Positions 11,041 through 24,420 of a DNA stretch of 64,000 nucleotides are shown piece after piece. A model generated the notes under the pieces. It was not told the origin of the DNA, did not search any database, and worked only from the letters and a program-made list of their open reading frames with translations. The translations under genes and the position numbers were made by a program. Position 1 is the stretch's first letter; each line of letters begins with the position of its first letter. Origin of the DNA: Glandiceps talaboti (lineage: Eukaryota > Hemichordata > Enteropneusta > Spengelidae); contig NW_027554290.1 in NCBI RefSeq assembly GCF_964340395.1, positions 1-64,000 on the forward strand, given 5' to 3'.

Positions 11041-11053
11041 TATAGCAGACTCA
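10219..11053 (-). pseudogene. LINE endonuclease, C-terminal part
   Basis: Reading on minus from about 11053 the frame reaches LFIVGAIYRPP and LLGDFNIDLM, the central motifs of LINE APE-type endonucleases. It stops near 10691. The continuation lies in another frame from about 10688 (TEHSQTLIDHIFTS and then GISDHDLIYC). SDHDL holds the conserved catalytic Asp/His of the enzyme's end. The N-terminal catalytic residues are missing because the copy is truncated. After the endonuclease the frame runs through a basic linker (RDYFRKKAGREKSLLLREKY) to a TGA at 10219-10221, which then continues in the same frame into the reverse transcriptase part; a CGA-to-TGA change would explain it. The role would be target-site nicking; here it is dead. 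Confidence 0.85.
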
Positions 11054-11180
11054 TATACCTTTTGATAAAGTTGGGATGCTGTGTCCGATCATTAGTTTTT
11101 TGTTCAAATTTACTCTGAAAACACTTTTAGGTTAATAGTTGGCCATCACGAAGTTCGACCAAGGTGACTGTATAAAAAAT
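11041..11180. other. Flank of LINE, nothing recognised
   Basis: Unique AT-rich sequence immediately beyond the truncated LINE end. No homology or motif is visible. Confidence 0.35.
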
Positions 11181-11183
11181 TGG

Positions 11184-11225
11184 AACATGGCGGGTACATG
11201 TAATGACGTCACAAAATCTCGCGAG
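11184..11225. promoter_or_regulatory. Promoter-like motif cluster (YY1-like, CRE, TCTCGCGAG)
   Basis: Within 42 bp lie AACATGGCGGG (YY1-like ATGGCGG), a full palindromic CRE TGACGTCA (11204-11211), and TCTCGCGAG (11217-11225), one base short of the TCTCGCGAGA element of TATA-less animal promoters. A further AAAATGGCGGCCATTTT palindrome, also YY1-like, is at 11658-11674. CpG-containing motifs are rare in this AT-rich DNA, so the cluster is unlikely to be random. Orientation and any driven gene are unknown; the nearest exon-like pieces on plus are at 12371 and 12756. Confidence 0.4.
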
Positions 11226-11299
11226 TCTTTGAAGTCCTCCATAGTAAAGTATAGTACATGTAAGTCTCACATATCACGAGATTTCAGCTAGCTGCGACA

Positions 11300-11568
11300 T
11301 CATGTAGGTATATACATGATGTCCCTGCGCAAACTTTTTAAATAATGTTTTTTTTTTTAAATCTACTAGTTTGTGGGCATTTAGTTTGAAATAATTGTAG
11401 CTTTCCTGACAAAACTAATCATATGTATTGTTTGGAATAAGGCGTAAATAATTGTGTGGTTCCAATTACATTCAATTTTAAAATCTAAAGTAGATTTTTT
11501 ATATTATTTTTAATTTTTTTTTCATTTGTGAGTATCTAGTTCAGGTAGTTACATTGTAAGTTTTTCTT
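11300..11568. other. AT-rich, no feature seen
   Basis: T-runs and AT-rich sequence without open frames or repeats. Confidence 0.4.
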
Positions 11569-11660
11569 TATATGTGATGTTGACCTGGGAACCACAAAAC
11601 AGTTCACCTCTATTGATATTGTGTAGCACAGCAAAGCACAGCACAGCACAGCACAGCAAA
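11569..11660. repeat. Direct repeat copy 1, ending in CACAG pentamers
   Basis: About 90 bp that recur at 12268-12352. Shared stretches are GTTGACCTRGGAACCA and TTCACCTCTATTGATATTGT, followed by GTAGCACAGC and then a (CACAG)n run of about five units. The two copies are about 700 bp apart in the same orientation and about 90% alike by eye. Confidence 0.75.
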
Positions 11661-11674
11661 ATGGCGGCCATTTT

Positions 11675-12267
11675 CTAAAAAGAATGTCGGCCATTTGAAA
11701 TTTATTCTCATGATTTATCCAAAATCTGCACATATCCACTGGACTCAAATTTGTTCATATCAAGTTGATATGAGTCTATTTTGAGCAGCTTTTTCTCTAT
11801 ATCCGATAATTAGTTTTCATTTAGTGTTCATTAACCTCATTTGAAGTCTTAGTATATATAAGTTCAAATTTTTCATGCCGAGTTGATAGTGGTCCTTTAG
11901 TATGTTTTAGGAGACGCTTTTGGAAATTTTGTTCAAAATTAATATTATGTATAACCAGCTCCTGTGATATTTACATGTGATTGTGCATGTACCCTGGTTA
12001 CCGGTGGAATGGGAGGGGGGGGGGGGAGCATTTAAGTCTACTTAGATTTGTTCATACCTGAACTTGATAGATGTAGTTTTCTCTTCTGTGGCAGATTTTG
12101 GGTGTAGTTTAAGCTGTCATTCACTAGAAAATTAATGAATGTCATCATGAATGATAGCTATTGTAGTGAACAACATTCACCACTCATAGAATGAAGACAT
12201 TTATTTTTCAAGTCATAAGCTAATTATGATTAGAGATAGGTTTAGCAGGAACGTTTTTGACCTAGTT
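11675..12267. other. Non-coding spacer between the direct repeats
   Basis: Contains a G-run of about 10 near 12017-12026 and otherwise AT-rich sequence. No open frame or recognised element. Confidence 0.4.
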
Positions 12268-12352
12268 TATATGTGTGGTTGACCTAGGAACCAAAAAACA
12301 ATTCACCTCTATTGATATTGTGTAGCACAGCACAGCACAGCACAGCACAGCA
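12268..12352. repeat. Direct repeat copy 2, ending in CACAG pentamers
   Basis: Partner of 11569-11660, with a purer (CACAG)n tail and two or three substitutions in the lead sequence. A duplicated insertion or a short dispersed repeat with a pentamer tail is possible. Confidence 0.75.
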
Positions 12353-12370
12353 TAGTTAAACTACTTCTAG

Positions 12371-12420
12371 ACAATGTTCATTCACCTTGACCCTTTCCTG
12401 TACCATTTATGGAACAAAGG
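12371..12420 (+). CDS. Weak candidate exon
   Basis: Acceptor-like CTACTTCTAG precedes 12371 and donor-like AAAG followed by GTATTT ends it at 12420. The segment holds an ATG frame reading MFIHLDPFLYHLWNK. The phase does not agree with the open frame of the better exon at 12756, so the two are not readily joined. Reported only because both splice signals are present. Confidence 0.15.
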
Positions 12421-12755
12421 TATTTTTTTAAAATTGATAGATAGTTTGACTGCTAGGTCACTTTTTTATTGTAAATACAAAATGAAACAGGTATTAAAAC
12501 ACAATAACTATATCAAATCCAGTCTGCAGGGCATGTCACATCACTTCTCCATACATTGCAATATTACAATGTACGCATTGATAGTCTGATTATTATGTTT
12601 TACTTGTGATTACGAAAGTATTACATTACTGTTTACCCATTTTGTTTACAAAACCCTCACTACTTGAACAATTACAATATTCTCAGGATATATATGTATA
12701 CATTCAACTTTTATTATTCAAATATTAAATTTCTCCATATCTTTCTTTACAACAG

Positions 12756-12806
12756 ACTTGCTGCATGGAATAAAGCTTTTGAAGAAAAGATTATGATCAG
12801 CACAAA
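12756..12806 (+). CDS. Small candidate exon (51 nt)
   Basis: A polypyrimidine-rich acceptor (TCTTTCTTTACAACAG) precedes 12756 and a near-consensus donor (AAA then GTAAGTTT) follows 12806. Only one frame is open and reads LAAWNKAFEEKIMISTK; the exon would be phase 2 at both ends (51 nt, symmetric). No family is recognised. Downstream, the telomere-like array would then lie in the following intron. Short exons of this sort occur by chance, so confidence is limited. Confidence 0.3.
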
Positions 12807-12814
12807 GTAAGTTT

Positions 12815-13085
12815 GAAATTTCTAATTTTCCGTACCCATTATTCATTCTCCTCATCACACCTCATTTTTATTTCACAAAAATTCTTCCCTGTAACACCTC
12901 TTGCTCAATCACCACTTCACACTTTTCCACTCTTACTATTTTTGCCATCGTTTCACCTCATTCTCTGTTACACTTCTGGCTCTTTATCATATATCACCTT
13001 TCATAACACACCCAACTTCTTCATCTTCATCTTCTTCTTCATCACCATCTTCATCATCATCATCTTCTTCATTCATCATCTTCTT
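12815..13085. repeat. Pyrimidine-rich flank with (TTCATC)-like repeats
   Basis: The plus strand is strongly depleted of G and becomes an imperfect TTC/ATC trinucleotide repeat at 13018-13085, which runs directly into TAACCC repeats. The Ser/Phe/Ile-rich open frames at 12813-13121 are translations of this. Confidence 0.8.
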
Positions 13086-16000
13086 CTAACCCTAACCCCT
13101 AACCCTAACCCTAACCATTAACCACTAACCACTAACCATTAACCATTAACCATTAACCACTAACCACTAACCACTAACCATTAACCATTAACCACTAACC
13201 ACTAAGCATTAACCACTAACCATTCACCACTAACCATTAACCATTAACCATTAACCATTAACCACTAACAACTAACCACTAACCCTAACCACTAACCCTA
13301 ACCACTAACCCTAGCCACTAACACAAACCTATAGCCCTAACCACTAAACACTATCCCTTACCACTAACCACTAACAGCTAACAATAACCACTAACCACTA
13401 ACCCTAACCACTAACACTAACTACTAACTCTAACCACTAACCATAACCACAAACCACTAATCCTAACCACTAACCATTAACCACTAACCATTAACCACTA
13501 ACCATTAACCATTAACCACTAACCACTAACCACTAACCCTAACCACTAACTACTAACAATTAACCATTAACCACTAACCATTAACCACTAAACATTAACC
13601 ACTAACCACTAACCACTAACCCTAACCACTAACCACTAACCACTAACCACTAACCATTAACCACTAACCCTAACCACTAACCATTAACCACTAACCATTA
13701 ACCACTAACCATTAACCAATATCCATTAACCCCAACCAATAACCACTAACAACTAACCACTAACCACTAACCATAACCACTAACCCTAACCACTAACCTT
13801 AACCACTATCCACTAACCCTAACCACTAACCATAACCACAAACACTAACCACTAACCACTAACCATAACCACTAACCCTAACCACTAACCCTAACCACTA
13901 ACCATTAACCACTAACCACTAACCAATATCCATTAACCACTATCCATTAACCACTAACAATAAACCACTAACCACTAACCACTAACCACTAACCATTAAC
14001 CACTAACCATTAACCACTAACAACTAACCACTAACCACTAACCATTAACCACTAACCATTAACCATTAACCACTAACCATTAACCACTAAGCATTAACCA
14101 CTAACCATTAACCACTAACCATTAACCACTAACCATTAACCATTAACCACTAACCACTAACCATTAACCACTAACCATTAACCACTAACCACTAACCACT
14201 AACCATTAACCACTAACCACTAACCACTAACGATTAACCACTAACCATAAACCACTAACCATTAAACACTAACCATTAACCACTAACCATTAACCACTAA
14301 CCTATAACCATTAACCCTAACCACTAACCTTAACCACTATCCACTAACCCTAACCACTAACCACTAACCATAACCACAAACACTAACCACTAACCACTAG
14401 CCATAACCACTAACCACTAACCCTAACCATTAACCACTAACCCTAACCACTAACTATTAACCACTAACCACTAACCATTAACCACAACCACTAACCACTA
14501 ACTATTAACCACTAACCATTAACCACTAACCACTAACCATTAACCACTAACCATTAACCATTAACCACTAACCCCTAAACCATTAACCACTAACCACTAA
14601 CCATTAACCATTAACCACTAACCACTAACCACTAACCATTAACCACTAACCACTAACCATAACCACAAACCACTAACCACTAACCACTAACCACTAACCC
14701 TAACCCTAACCACTAACCACTAACCATTAACCACTAACCACTAACCATTAACCACTAACTACTAACCATTAACCACTAACCATTAACCACTAACTATTAA
14801 CCACTAACCACTACCCACTAACCATTAACCACTAAACATTAACCACTATCCTCTAACCAATAACCACTAACCATTAACCACTATCCACTAACCATTAACC
14901 ACTAACCATTAACCACTAACCATAAACCACTAACCACTAACCATTAACCACTAACCATTAACCACTAACCATTAACCACTAACTATTAACCACTAACCAC
15001 TACCTATTAACCACTAACCACTAACCACTAACCATTAACCACTAACCATTAACCACTAACCATTAACCACTAACCACTAACCATTAACCACTAACCATAA
15101 ACCACTAACCATTAACCACTAACCATTAACCACTAACCACTAACCATTAACCACTAACCACTAACCACTAACTATTAACCACTAACCATTAACCACTAAC
15201 CATTAACCACAACCACTAACCACTAACTATTAACCACTAACCACTAACCACTAACCATTAACCACTAACCATTAACCACTAACCACTAACCATTAACCAC
15301 TAACCATTAACCACTAACCATTAACCACTAACCTTAACCAATATCCACTAACCCTAACCACTAACCATAACCACAAACACTAACCACTAGCCATAACCAC
15401 TAACCACTAACCCTAACCACTAACCATTAACCACTAACCCTAACCACTAACCACTAACTATTAACCACTAACCATTAACCATTAACCACTAACCATTAAC
15501 CACTAACTACTAACCATTAACTACTAACCACTAACCATTAACCACTAAGCACTAACCACTAACGATTAACCACTAACCATAAACCACTAACCATTAACCA
15601 CTAACCATTAACCACTAACTACTAACCATTAACCACTAACCATTAACCACTAACCACCAACCACTAACCATTAACCACTAACCATTAACCACTAACAACT
15701 AACCATTAACCACTAACCACTAACCACTAACCATTAACCATTAAACACTAACCATTAACCATTAATTACTAACCACTAACCACTAACCACTAACCACTAA
15801 CCATTAACCCTAACCACTAACCTTAACCACTATCCACTAACCCTAACCACTAACCATTAACCACTAACCATTAACCATTAACCACTAACCACTAACCACT
15901 AACCATTAACCACTAATCATTAACCACTAACCACTAACCATTAACCACTAACCATTAACCCCAACCACTAACAACTAGCCACTAACCCTAACCACTAACC

Positions 16001-19000
16001 ACTAACCACTAACCTTAACCACTAACCTTAACCACTAACCATAACTACTAACCATAACCACTAACCCTAACCACTAACCACTAACTATTAACCACTAACC
16101 ATTAACCACTAACCATTAACCACTAACTACTAACCATTAACCACTAACCACTAACCATTAACCACTAACCACTATCCACTAACCAATAACCACTAACCAT
16201 TAACCACCAACCATAAACCACTAACCACTAACTATTAACCACTAACCATTAACCATTAACCACTAACCCTAACCACTAACTATTAACCACTAACCATTAA
16301 CCACAACCACTAACCACTAACTATTAACCACTAACCATTAACCACTAACCACTAACCATTAACCACTAACCATTAACCATTAACCACTAACCCCTAAACC
16401 ACTAACCATTAACCACTAACCACTAACCATTAACCACTAACCACTAACCACTAACCATTAACCACTAACCACTAACCATAACCACTAACCACTAACCACT
16501 AACCCTAACCACTAACCCTAACCACTAACCACTAACCATTAACCACTAACCATTAACCACTAACTACTAACCATTAACCACTAACCATTAACCACTAACT
16601 ATTAACCACTAACCACTACCCACTAACCATTAACCACTAACCATTAACCACTATCCTCTAACCAATAACCACTAACCATTAACCACTATCCACTAACCAT
16701 TAACCACTAACCATTAACCACTAACCATAAACCACTAACCACTAACCATTAACCACTAACCATTAACCACTAACCATTAACCACTAACTATTAACCACTA
16801 ACCACTACCTATTAACCACTAACCACTAACCACTAACCACTAACCACTAACCATTAACCACTAACCATTAACCACTAACCATTAACCACTAACCATAAAC
16901 CACTAACCATTAACCACTAACCATTAACCACTAACCACTAACCATTAACCACTAACCACTAACCACTAACTATTAACCACTAACCATTAACCACTAACCA
17001 TTAACCACAACCACTAACCACTAACTATTAACCACTAACCACTAACCACTAACCACTAACCATTAACCACTAACCATTAACCACTAACCATTAACCACTA
17101 ACCATTAACCACTAACCATTAACCACTAACCTTAACCAATATCCACTAACCCTAACCACTAACCATAACCACAATCACTAACCACTAGCCATAACCACTA
17201 ACCACTAACCCTAACCACTAACCATTAACCACTAACCCTAACCACTAACCACTAACTATTAACCACTAAGCATTAACCATTAACCACTAACCATTAACCA
17301 CTAACTACTAACCATTAACTACTAACCACTAACCATTAACCACTAAGCACTAACCACTAACGATTAACCACTAACCATAAACCACTAACCATTAACCACT
17401 AACCATTAACCACTAACTACTAACCATTAACCACTAACCATTAACCACTAACCACCAACCACTAACCATTAACCACTAACCATTAACCACTAACAACTAA
17501 CCATTAACCACTAACCACTAACCACTAACCATTAACCATTAAACACTAACCATTAACCATTAATTACTAACCACTAACCACTAACCACTAACCATTAACC
17601 CTAACCACTAACCTTAACCACTATCCACTAACCCTAACCACTAACCATTAACCACTAACCATTAACCACTAACCACTAACCACTAACCATTAACCACTAA
17701 TCATTAACCACTAACCACTAACCATTAACCACTAACCATTAACCCCAACCACTAACAACTAGCCACTAACCCTAACCACTAACCATTAACCACTAACCTT
17801 AACCACTAACCTTAACCACTAACCATAACTACTAACCATAACCACTAACCCTAACCACTAACCACTAACTATTAACCACTAACCATTAACCACTAACCAT
17901 TAACCACTAACTACTAACCATTAACCACTAACCACTAACCATTAACCACTAACCACTATCCACTAACCAATAACCACTAACCATTAACCACCAACCATAA
18001 ACCACTAACCACTAACTATTAACCACTAACCATTAACCATTAACCACTAACTACTAACCACTAACTACTAACCATTAACCACTAACCATTAACCACTAAC
18101 CACTAACCACTAACCATTAACCACTAACTATTAACCACTAACCACTAACCATTAACCACTAACCATTAACCACTAACCACTATCCACTAACCAATAACCA
18201 CTAACCATTAACCACCAACCATAAACCACTAACCACTAACTATTAACCACTAACCATTAACCACTAACTACTAACCACTAACCATTAACCACTAACCATT
18301 AACCATTAACCACTAACCATTAACTATTAACCACTAACCATTAACCACTAACCATTAACCACTAACCATTAACCACTAACTACTAACCACTAACCATTAA
18401 CCACTAACCATTAACTATTAACCACTAACCACTAACCATTAACCACTAACCATTAACCATTAACCACTAACCACTAACCATTAACCACTAACCATTAACC
18501 ACTAACCATTAACCACTAACTATTAACCACTAACCACTAACCATTAACCACTATCCACTAACCAATAACCACTAACCATTAACCACCAACCATAAACCAC
18601 TAACCACTATCTATTAACCACTAACCATTAACCTTTAACCATTAACCACTAACTACTAACCACTAACTACTAACCATTAACCACTAACCATTAACCACTA
18701 ACCACTAACCATTAACCACTAACCATTAACCACTAACTATTAACCACTAACCACTAACCATTAACCACTAACCATTAACCACTAACCATTAACCACTATC
18801 CACTAACCAATAACCACTAACCATTAACCACCAACCATAAACCACTATCCACTAACCAATAACCACTAACCATTAACCACCAACCATAAACCACTAACCA
18901 CTAACTATTAACCACTAACCATTAACCACTAACTACTAACCACTAACCATTAACCACTAACCATTAACCATTAACCACTAACCATTAACTATTAACCACT

Positions 19001-22000
19001 AACCATTAACCACTAACCATTAACCACTAACTACTAACCACTAACCATTAACCACTAACCATTAACCACTAACCATTAACTATTAACCACTAACCACTAA
19101 CCATTAACCACTAACCATTAACCACTAACCATTAACCACTAACCACTAACCACTAACCATTAACCACTAACTATTAACCACTAACCACTAACCATTAACC
19201 ACTATCCACTAACCAATAACCACTAACCATTAACCACCAACCATAAACCACTAACCACTAACTATTAACCACTAACCATTAACCACTAACCATTAACCAC
19301 TAACTACTAACCACTAACCATTAACCACTAACCATTAACCATTAACCACTAACCATTAACTATTAACCACTAACCACTAACCATTAACCACTAACCATTA
19401 ACCACTAACCACTAACCATTAACCACTAACCACTAACCATTAACCACTAACCATTAACCACTAACCATTAACCACTAACTATTAACCACTAACCACTAAC
19501 CATTAACCACTATCCACTAACCAATAACCACTAACCATTAACCACCAACCATAAACCACTAACCACTAACTATTAACCACTAACCATTAACCACTAACTA
19601 CTAACCACTAACTACTAACCATTAACCACTAACCATTAACCACTAACCACTAACCATTAACCACTAACCATTAACCACTAACTATTAACCACTAACCACT
19701 AACCATTAACCACTAACCATTAACCACTAACCATTAACCACTATCCACTAACCAATAACCACTAACCATTAACCACCAACCATAAACCACTAACCACTAA
19801 CTATTAACCACTAACCATTAACCACTAACTACTAACCACTAACCATTAACCACTAACCATTAACCATTAACCACTAACCATTAACTATTAACCACTAACC
19901 ATTAACCACTAACCATTAACCACTAACCATTAACCACTAACCACTAACCACTAACCATTAACCACTAACAACTAACCATTAACCACTAACTATTAACCAC
20001 TAACCACTACCCACTAACCATTAACCACTAACCAATATCAACTAACCATTAACCAATAACCACTAACCATTAACCACTAACCATTAACCACTAACCATTA
20101 ACCACTAACCATAAACCACTAACCACTAACTATTAACCACTAACCATTAACCACTAACCATTAACCACTAACTACTAACCATTAACCATTAACCACTAAC
20201 CATTAACCACTAACTATTAACCACTACCCACTAACCACTAACCATTAACCACTAACCACTAACCATTAACCACTAACCATTAACCACTAACCATTAACCA
20301 CTAACCATACACCACTAACCACTAACCATTAACCACTAACCATTAACCACTAACCATTAACCACAACCACTAACTATTAACCACTAACCATTAACCACTA
20401 CCATCTAACCATTAACCATTAACCACTAACCATTAACCACTAACCATTAACCACTAACCACTAACCACAAACCACTAACCACTAACCACAAACCACTAAC
20501 CATTAACCACTAACCATTAACCCCAACCACTAACCACTAACAACTAACCACTAACCACTAACCCTAACCACTAACCACTAAACTTAACCACTAACCTTAA
20601 CCACTATCCACTAACCCTAACCACTAACCACAAACACTAACCACTAGCCATAACCACTAACCCTAACCACTAACCATTAACCACTAACCCTAACCACTAA
20701 CTATTAACCACTAACCATTAACCACTAACCACTAACCGCTAACTACTAACCATTAACCACTAACCATTAACCACTAACTATTAACCACTAACCACTAACC
20801 ATTAACCATTAACCACTAACCACTAACCATTAACCAATAACCACTAACCATTAACCACTAACCATAAACCACTAACCACTAACCATTAACCACTAACCAT
20901 TAACCACTAACTACTAACCATTAACCACTAACCACTAACCACTAACCATTAACCATTAACCATTAACCACTAACTATTAACCACTAACCACTACCCACTA
21001 ACCATTAACCACTAACCATTAACCACTAACTATTAACCACTACCCACTAACCATTAACCACTAACCATTAACCAGTAACCACTATCCACTAACCATTAAC
21101 CACTAACCATTAACTTCTAACCATTAACCACTAACCACTAACCATTAACCACTAACCATTTACCACTAACCACTAACCATTAACCACTAACCATTAACCA
21201 CTAACCATTAACCACTAACTATTAACCACTAACCACTAAGCATTAACCACTAACCATTAACCATTAACCACTAACCACTAACAACTAACCCTAACCACTA
21301 ACCATTAACCCTAACCACTAACACAAACCTCTAGCCCTAACCACTAACCACTATCCCTTACCACTAACCCTAACCACTAACCCTAAAAGCTAACAATAAC
21401 CACTAACCACTAACCACTAACACCTAACTCTAACCACTAACCCTAACCACTAACCATTAACCACTAACCATTAACCACAAACCCTAACTAACCACTAACC
21501 ATTAACCACTTACTATTAACCACAAACCCTAACCACTAACCATTAACCACTAACCATTAACCACTAACCATTAACCACTAACCACTAACCACAAACCACT
21601 AACCACTAACCACAAACCACTAACCACTAACCACTAACTATTAACCACTAACCATTAACCACTAACCATTAACCACTAACCATTAACCACTAACCATTAA
21701 CCACTAACCATTAACCACTAACCACTAACCATTAACCACAAACCACTAACCCTAATCACTAACCACTAACCTTAACCACTAACCTTACCCACTAACCCTA
21801 ACCACTAACCATAACCACTAACCCTAACCACTAACCACTAACCATTAACCACTAACCATTAACCACTAACCATTAACCACTAACTACTAACCATTAACCA
21901 TTAACCACTAATCACTAACCATTAACCACTAACCATTAACCACTAACTATTAACCACTAACCACTAACCACTACCCATTAACCACTAACCATTAACCACT

Positions 22001-23870
22001 ATCAACTAACCAATAACCATTAACCACTAACCATTAACCATTAACCACTAACCATAAACCACTAACCACTAACTATTAACCACTAACCATTAACCACTAA
22101 CCATTAACTACTAACCACTAACCATTAACCACTAACCATTAACCACTAACCATTAACCACTAACTATTAACCACTAACCACTAACCATTAACCACTAACC
22201 ATTAATCACTAACCACTAACCACTAACCACTAACCATTAACCACTAACCATTAACCACTAACCATAAACCACTAACCACTAACCATTAACCACTAACCAT
22301 TAATCACTAACCACTAACCATTAACCACTAACCCTAACCACTAACTATTAAACACTAACCATTAACCACTAACCATTAACCACAACCACTAACTATTAAC
22401 CACTAACCATTAACCACTAACCACTAACCACTAACCACTAACCATTAACCACTAACCATTAACCACTAACCATTAACCACTAACCACAAACCACTAACCA
22501 CTAACCATTAACCACTAACCTTAACCACTATCCACTAACACTAACCACTAACCATAACCACAAACACTAACCACTAGCCATAACCACTAACCACTAACCC
22601 TAACCACTAACCACTATTAACCACTAACCATTAACCACTAACCATTAACCACTAACCATTAACCACTAACTACTAACCATTAACCACCAACCACTAACCA
22701 TTAACCACTAACCACTAACGATTAACCACTAACCATAAACCACTAACCATTAACCACTAACCATTAACCACTAACTACTAACCATTAACCACTAACCATT
22801 AACCACTAACCATTAACCACTAACCACCAACCACTAACCATTAACCACTAACCATTAACCACTAACCATTAACCACTAACCATTAACCACTAACCATTAA
22901 CCCCAACCACTAACCACTAACAACTAACCACTAACCATTAACCCTAACCACTAACCTTAACCACTATCCACTAACCCTAACCACTAACCATAACCACAAA
23001 CACTAACCACTAACCATAACCACTAACCATTAACCACTAACCATTAACCATTAACCACTAATCATTAACCACAAACCATTAACCACTAACCACTAACCAT
23101 TAACCACTAACCACAAACCACTAACCACAAACCACTAACCATTAACCACTAACCATTAACCACTAACCATTAACCCCAACCACTAACTAACCACTAACCC
23201 TAACCACTAACCATTAACCACTAACCTTAACCACTAAACCTAACCACTAACCATAACCACAAACACTAACCACTAGCCATAACCACTAACCCTAACCACT
23301 AACCATTAACCACTAAACCTAACCACTAACCATTAACCACTAACCCTAACCACTAACCACTAACTATTAACCACTAACCATTAACCACTAACCATTAACC
23401 ACTAACTACTAATCATTAACCACTAACCACAAACCCTAACCATTAACCACTAACCATTAACCACTAACCATTAACCACTAACCACTAACCTTTAACCATT
23501 AACCACTAACCACTAACCATTAACCACTAACCACAAACCCTAACTAACCACTAACCATTAACCACTAATCACTAACCATTAACCACAAACCTTAACCACT
23601 AACGACTAACCATTAACCACTAACCATTAACCACTAACCACAAACCCTAACCATTAATCACTAACCATTAACCACTAACCACTAACCATTAACCTTTAAC
23701 CACTAACCATTAACCATTAACCACTAACCCCAACCACTAACAACTAACCACAACCATTAACCACTAACCCTAACCACTAACACAAACCTCTAGTCACTAA
23801 CCCTAACCACTAACCACAACCACTAACCACTAACCACTAACCTTAACCCTAACTCTAACACTAACCCTCT
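13086..23870. repeat. Degenerate telomere-like array (TAACCAC/TAACCAT), ~10.8 kb
   Basis: About 1,500 units of 7 bp, mainly TAACCAC and TAACCAT (TTAGTGG and TTAATGG on the other strand), often alternating as a 14-bp dimer, with scattered TAACCC hexamers. Canonical or near-canonical TAACCC runs occur at both ends (13086-13115 and about 23840-23870). The C-rich strand reads on plus throughout, the orientation of a left chromosome end, although the array is internal. Units contain TAA/TTAG and shift frame every copy, so no open frame survives on either strand. Most likely an old interstitial telomeric tract, or telomere-variant repeats expanded as a satellite. Confidence 0.93.
14330..18000. repeat. 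~1.8-kb higher-order repeat within the telomere-like array
   Basis: Rare variants recur at fixed spacing. ACCTTAACCAATATCCACTA occurs at 15331 and 17129, TAAGCACTAACCACTAACG ends near 15563 and 17361, and ATTAATTACT occurs at 15761 and 17559, each 1,798 bp apart. CTATCCTCTAACC occurs at 14846 and 16651 (1,805 bp) and ACCCCTAAAC at 14571 and 16390 (1,819 bp). A block of about 1.8 kb has therefore been duplicated in tandem at least once, with small length changes. From about 17950 to 19800 a shorter cassette with CTATCCACTAACCAATAACC recurs about eight times. Confidence 0.8.
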
Positions 23871-23990
23871 CCTATCACCCATCACCTATCCTTATCCTCA
23901 TCCATATTCATTCCTACACTCCCATCAACCCAATATCTTCCATCATCAAATCCTTTCATATTCAGAGCACACTATACCTTTGGATGCTCA
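23871..23990. other. C/T-rich flank of the telomere-like array
   Basis: The array dissolves into CTATC/CATCC-rich sequence with almost no G on plus, mirroring the composition of the left flank. Ordinary composition returns near 23970. Confidence 0.6.
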
Positions 23991-24039
23991 AACTTGGCCA
24001 TAATGAGTCATGTGGTGCATGATGATACCCTCAGCTTTG

Positions 24040-24420
24040 ACTGAATAATACGGGCGTTATTGTTCCCATACTTATGTATGGACTTCTTTAACATTAACCC
24101 CGGGGGACCTAGTACCGGAGCATCAGGTATGATTGTCTGTCTGTTTGTCATGTGTACATGTGGAAGATTTTGCCTAATTTGATATTTTTGGAAATGAACG
24201 ACTGTTCAAATTCCATAGGATTTAGTTCACACATTAATGATAATCATGAGACGTGCCTTTAGAAGCCTTGTTAATGTATCTTTAAATTGCCATGAATGAT
24301 ATGCATAATTAGGTTTTGGCGCCATCATGTGGAGATATTAAAACTTCAAGTTTTCATCTAATTTGGTAAACACATCATCGATAACAAAAGTACACAGTAT
24401 ATGGAGTTTTCCAGTTCTTC
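24040..24420. repeat. Probable dispersed repeat remnant
   Basis: TGTCTGTCTGTTTGTC near 24136, CATGAATGATATGCATAATT near 24290 and GGCGCCATCATGTGGAGATA near 24318 recall the layout of the TCTG-headed repeats at 2.0-2.6 and 4.7-5.0 kb. Similarity is weak; this may be an older or sister family. Confidence 0.35.

Noticed and set aside
13086-23870. True chromosome end inside the window
   Set aside because: The units are mostly non-canonical and degenerate, and complex sequence with transposon genes lies on both sides, so it is interstitial.
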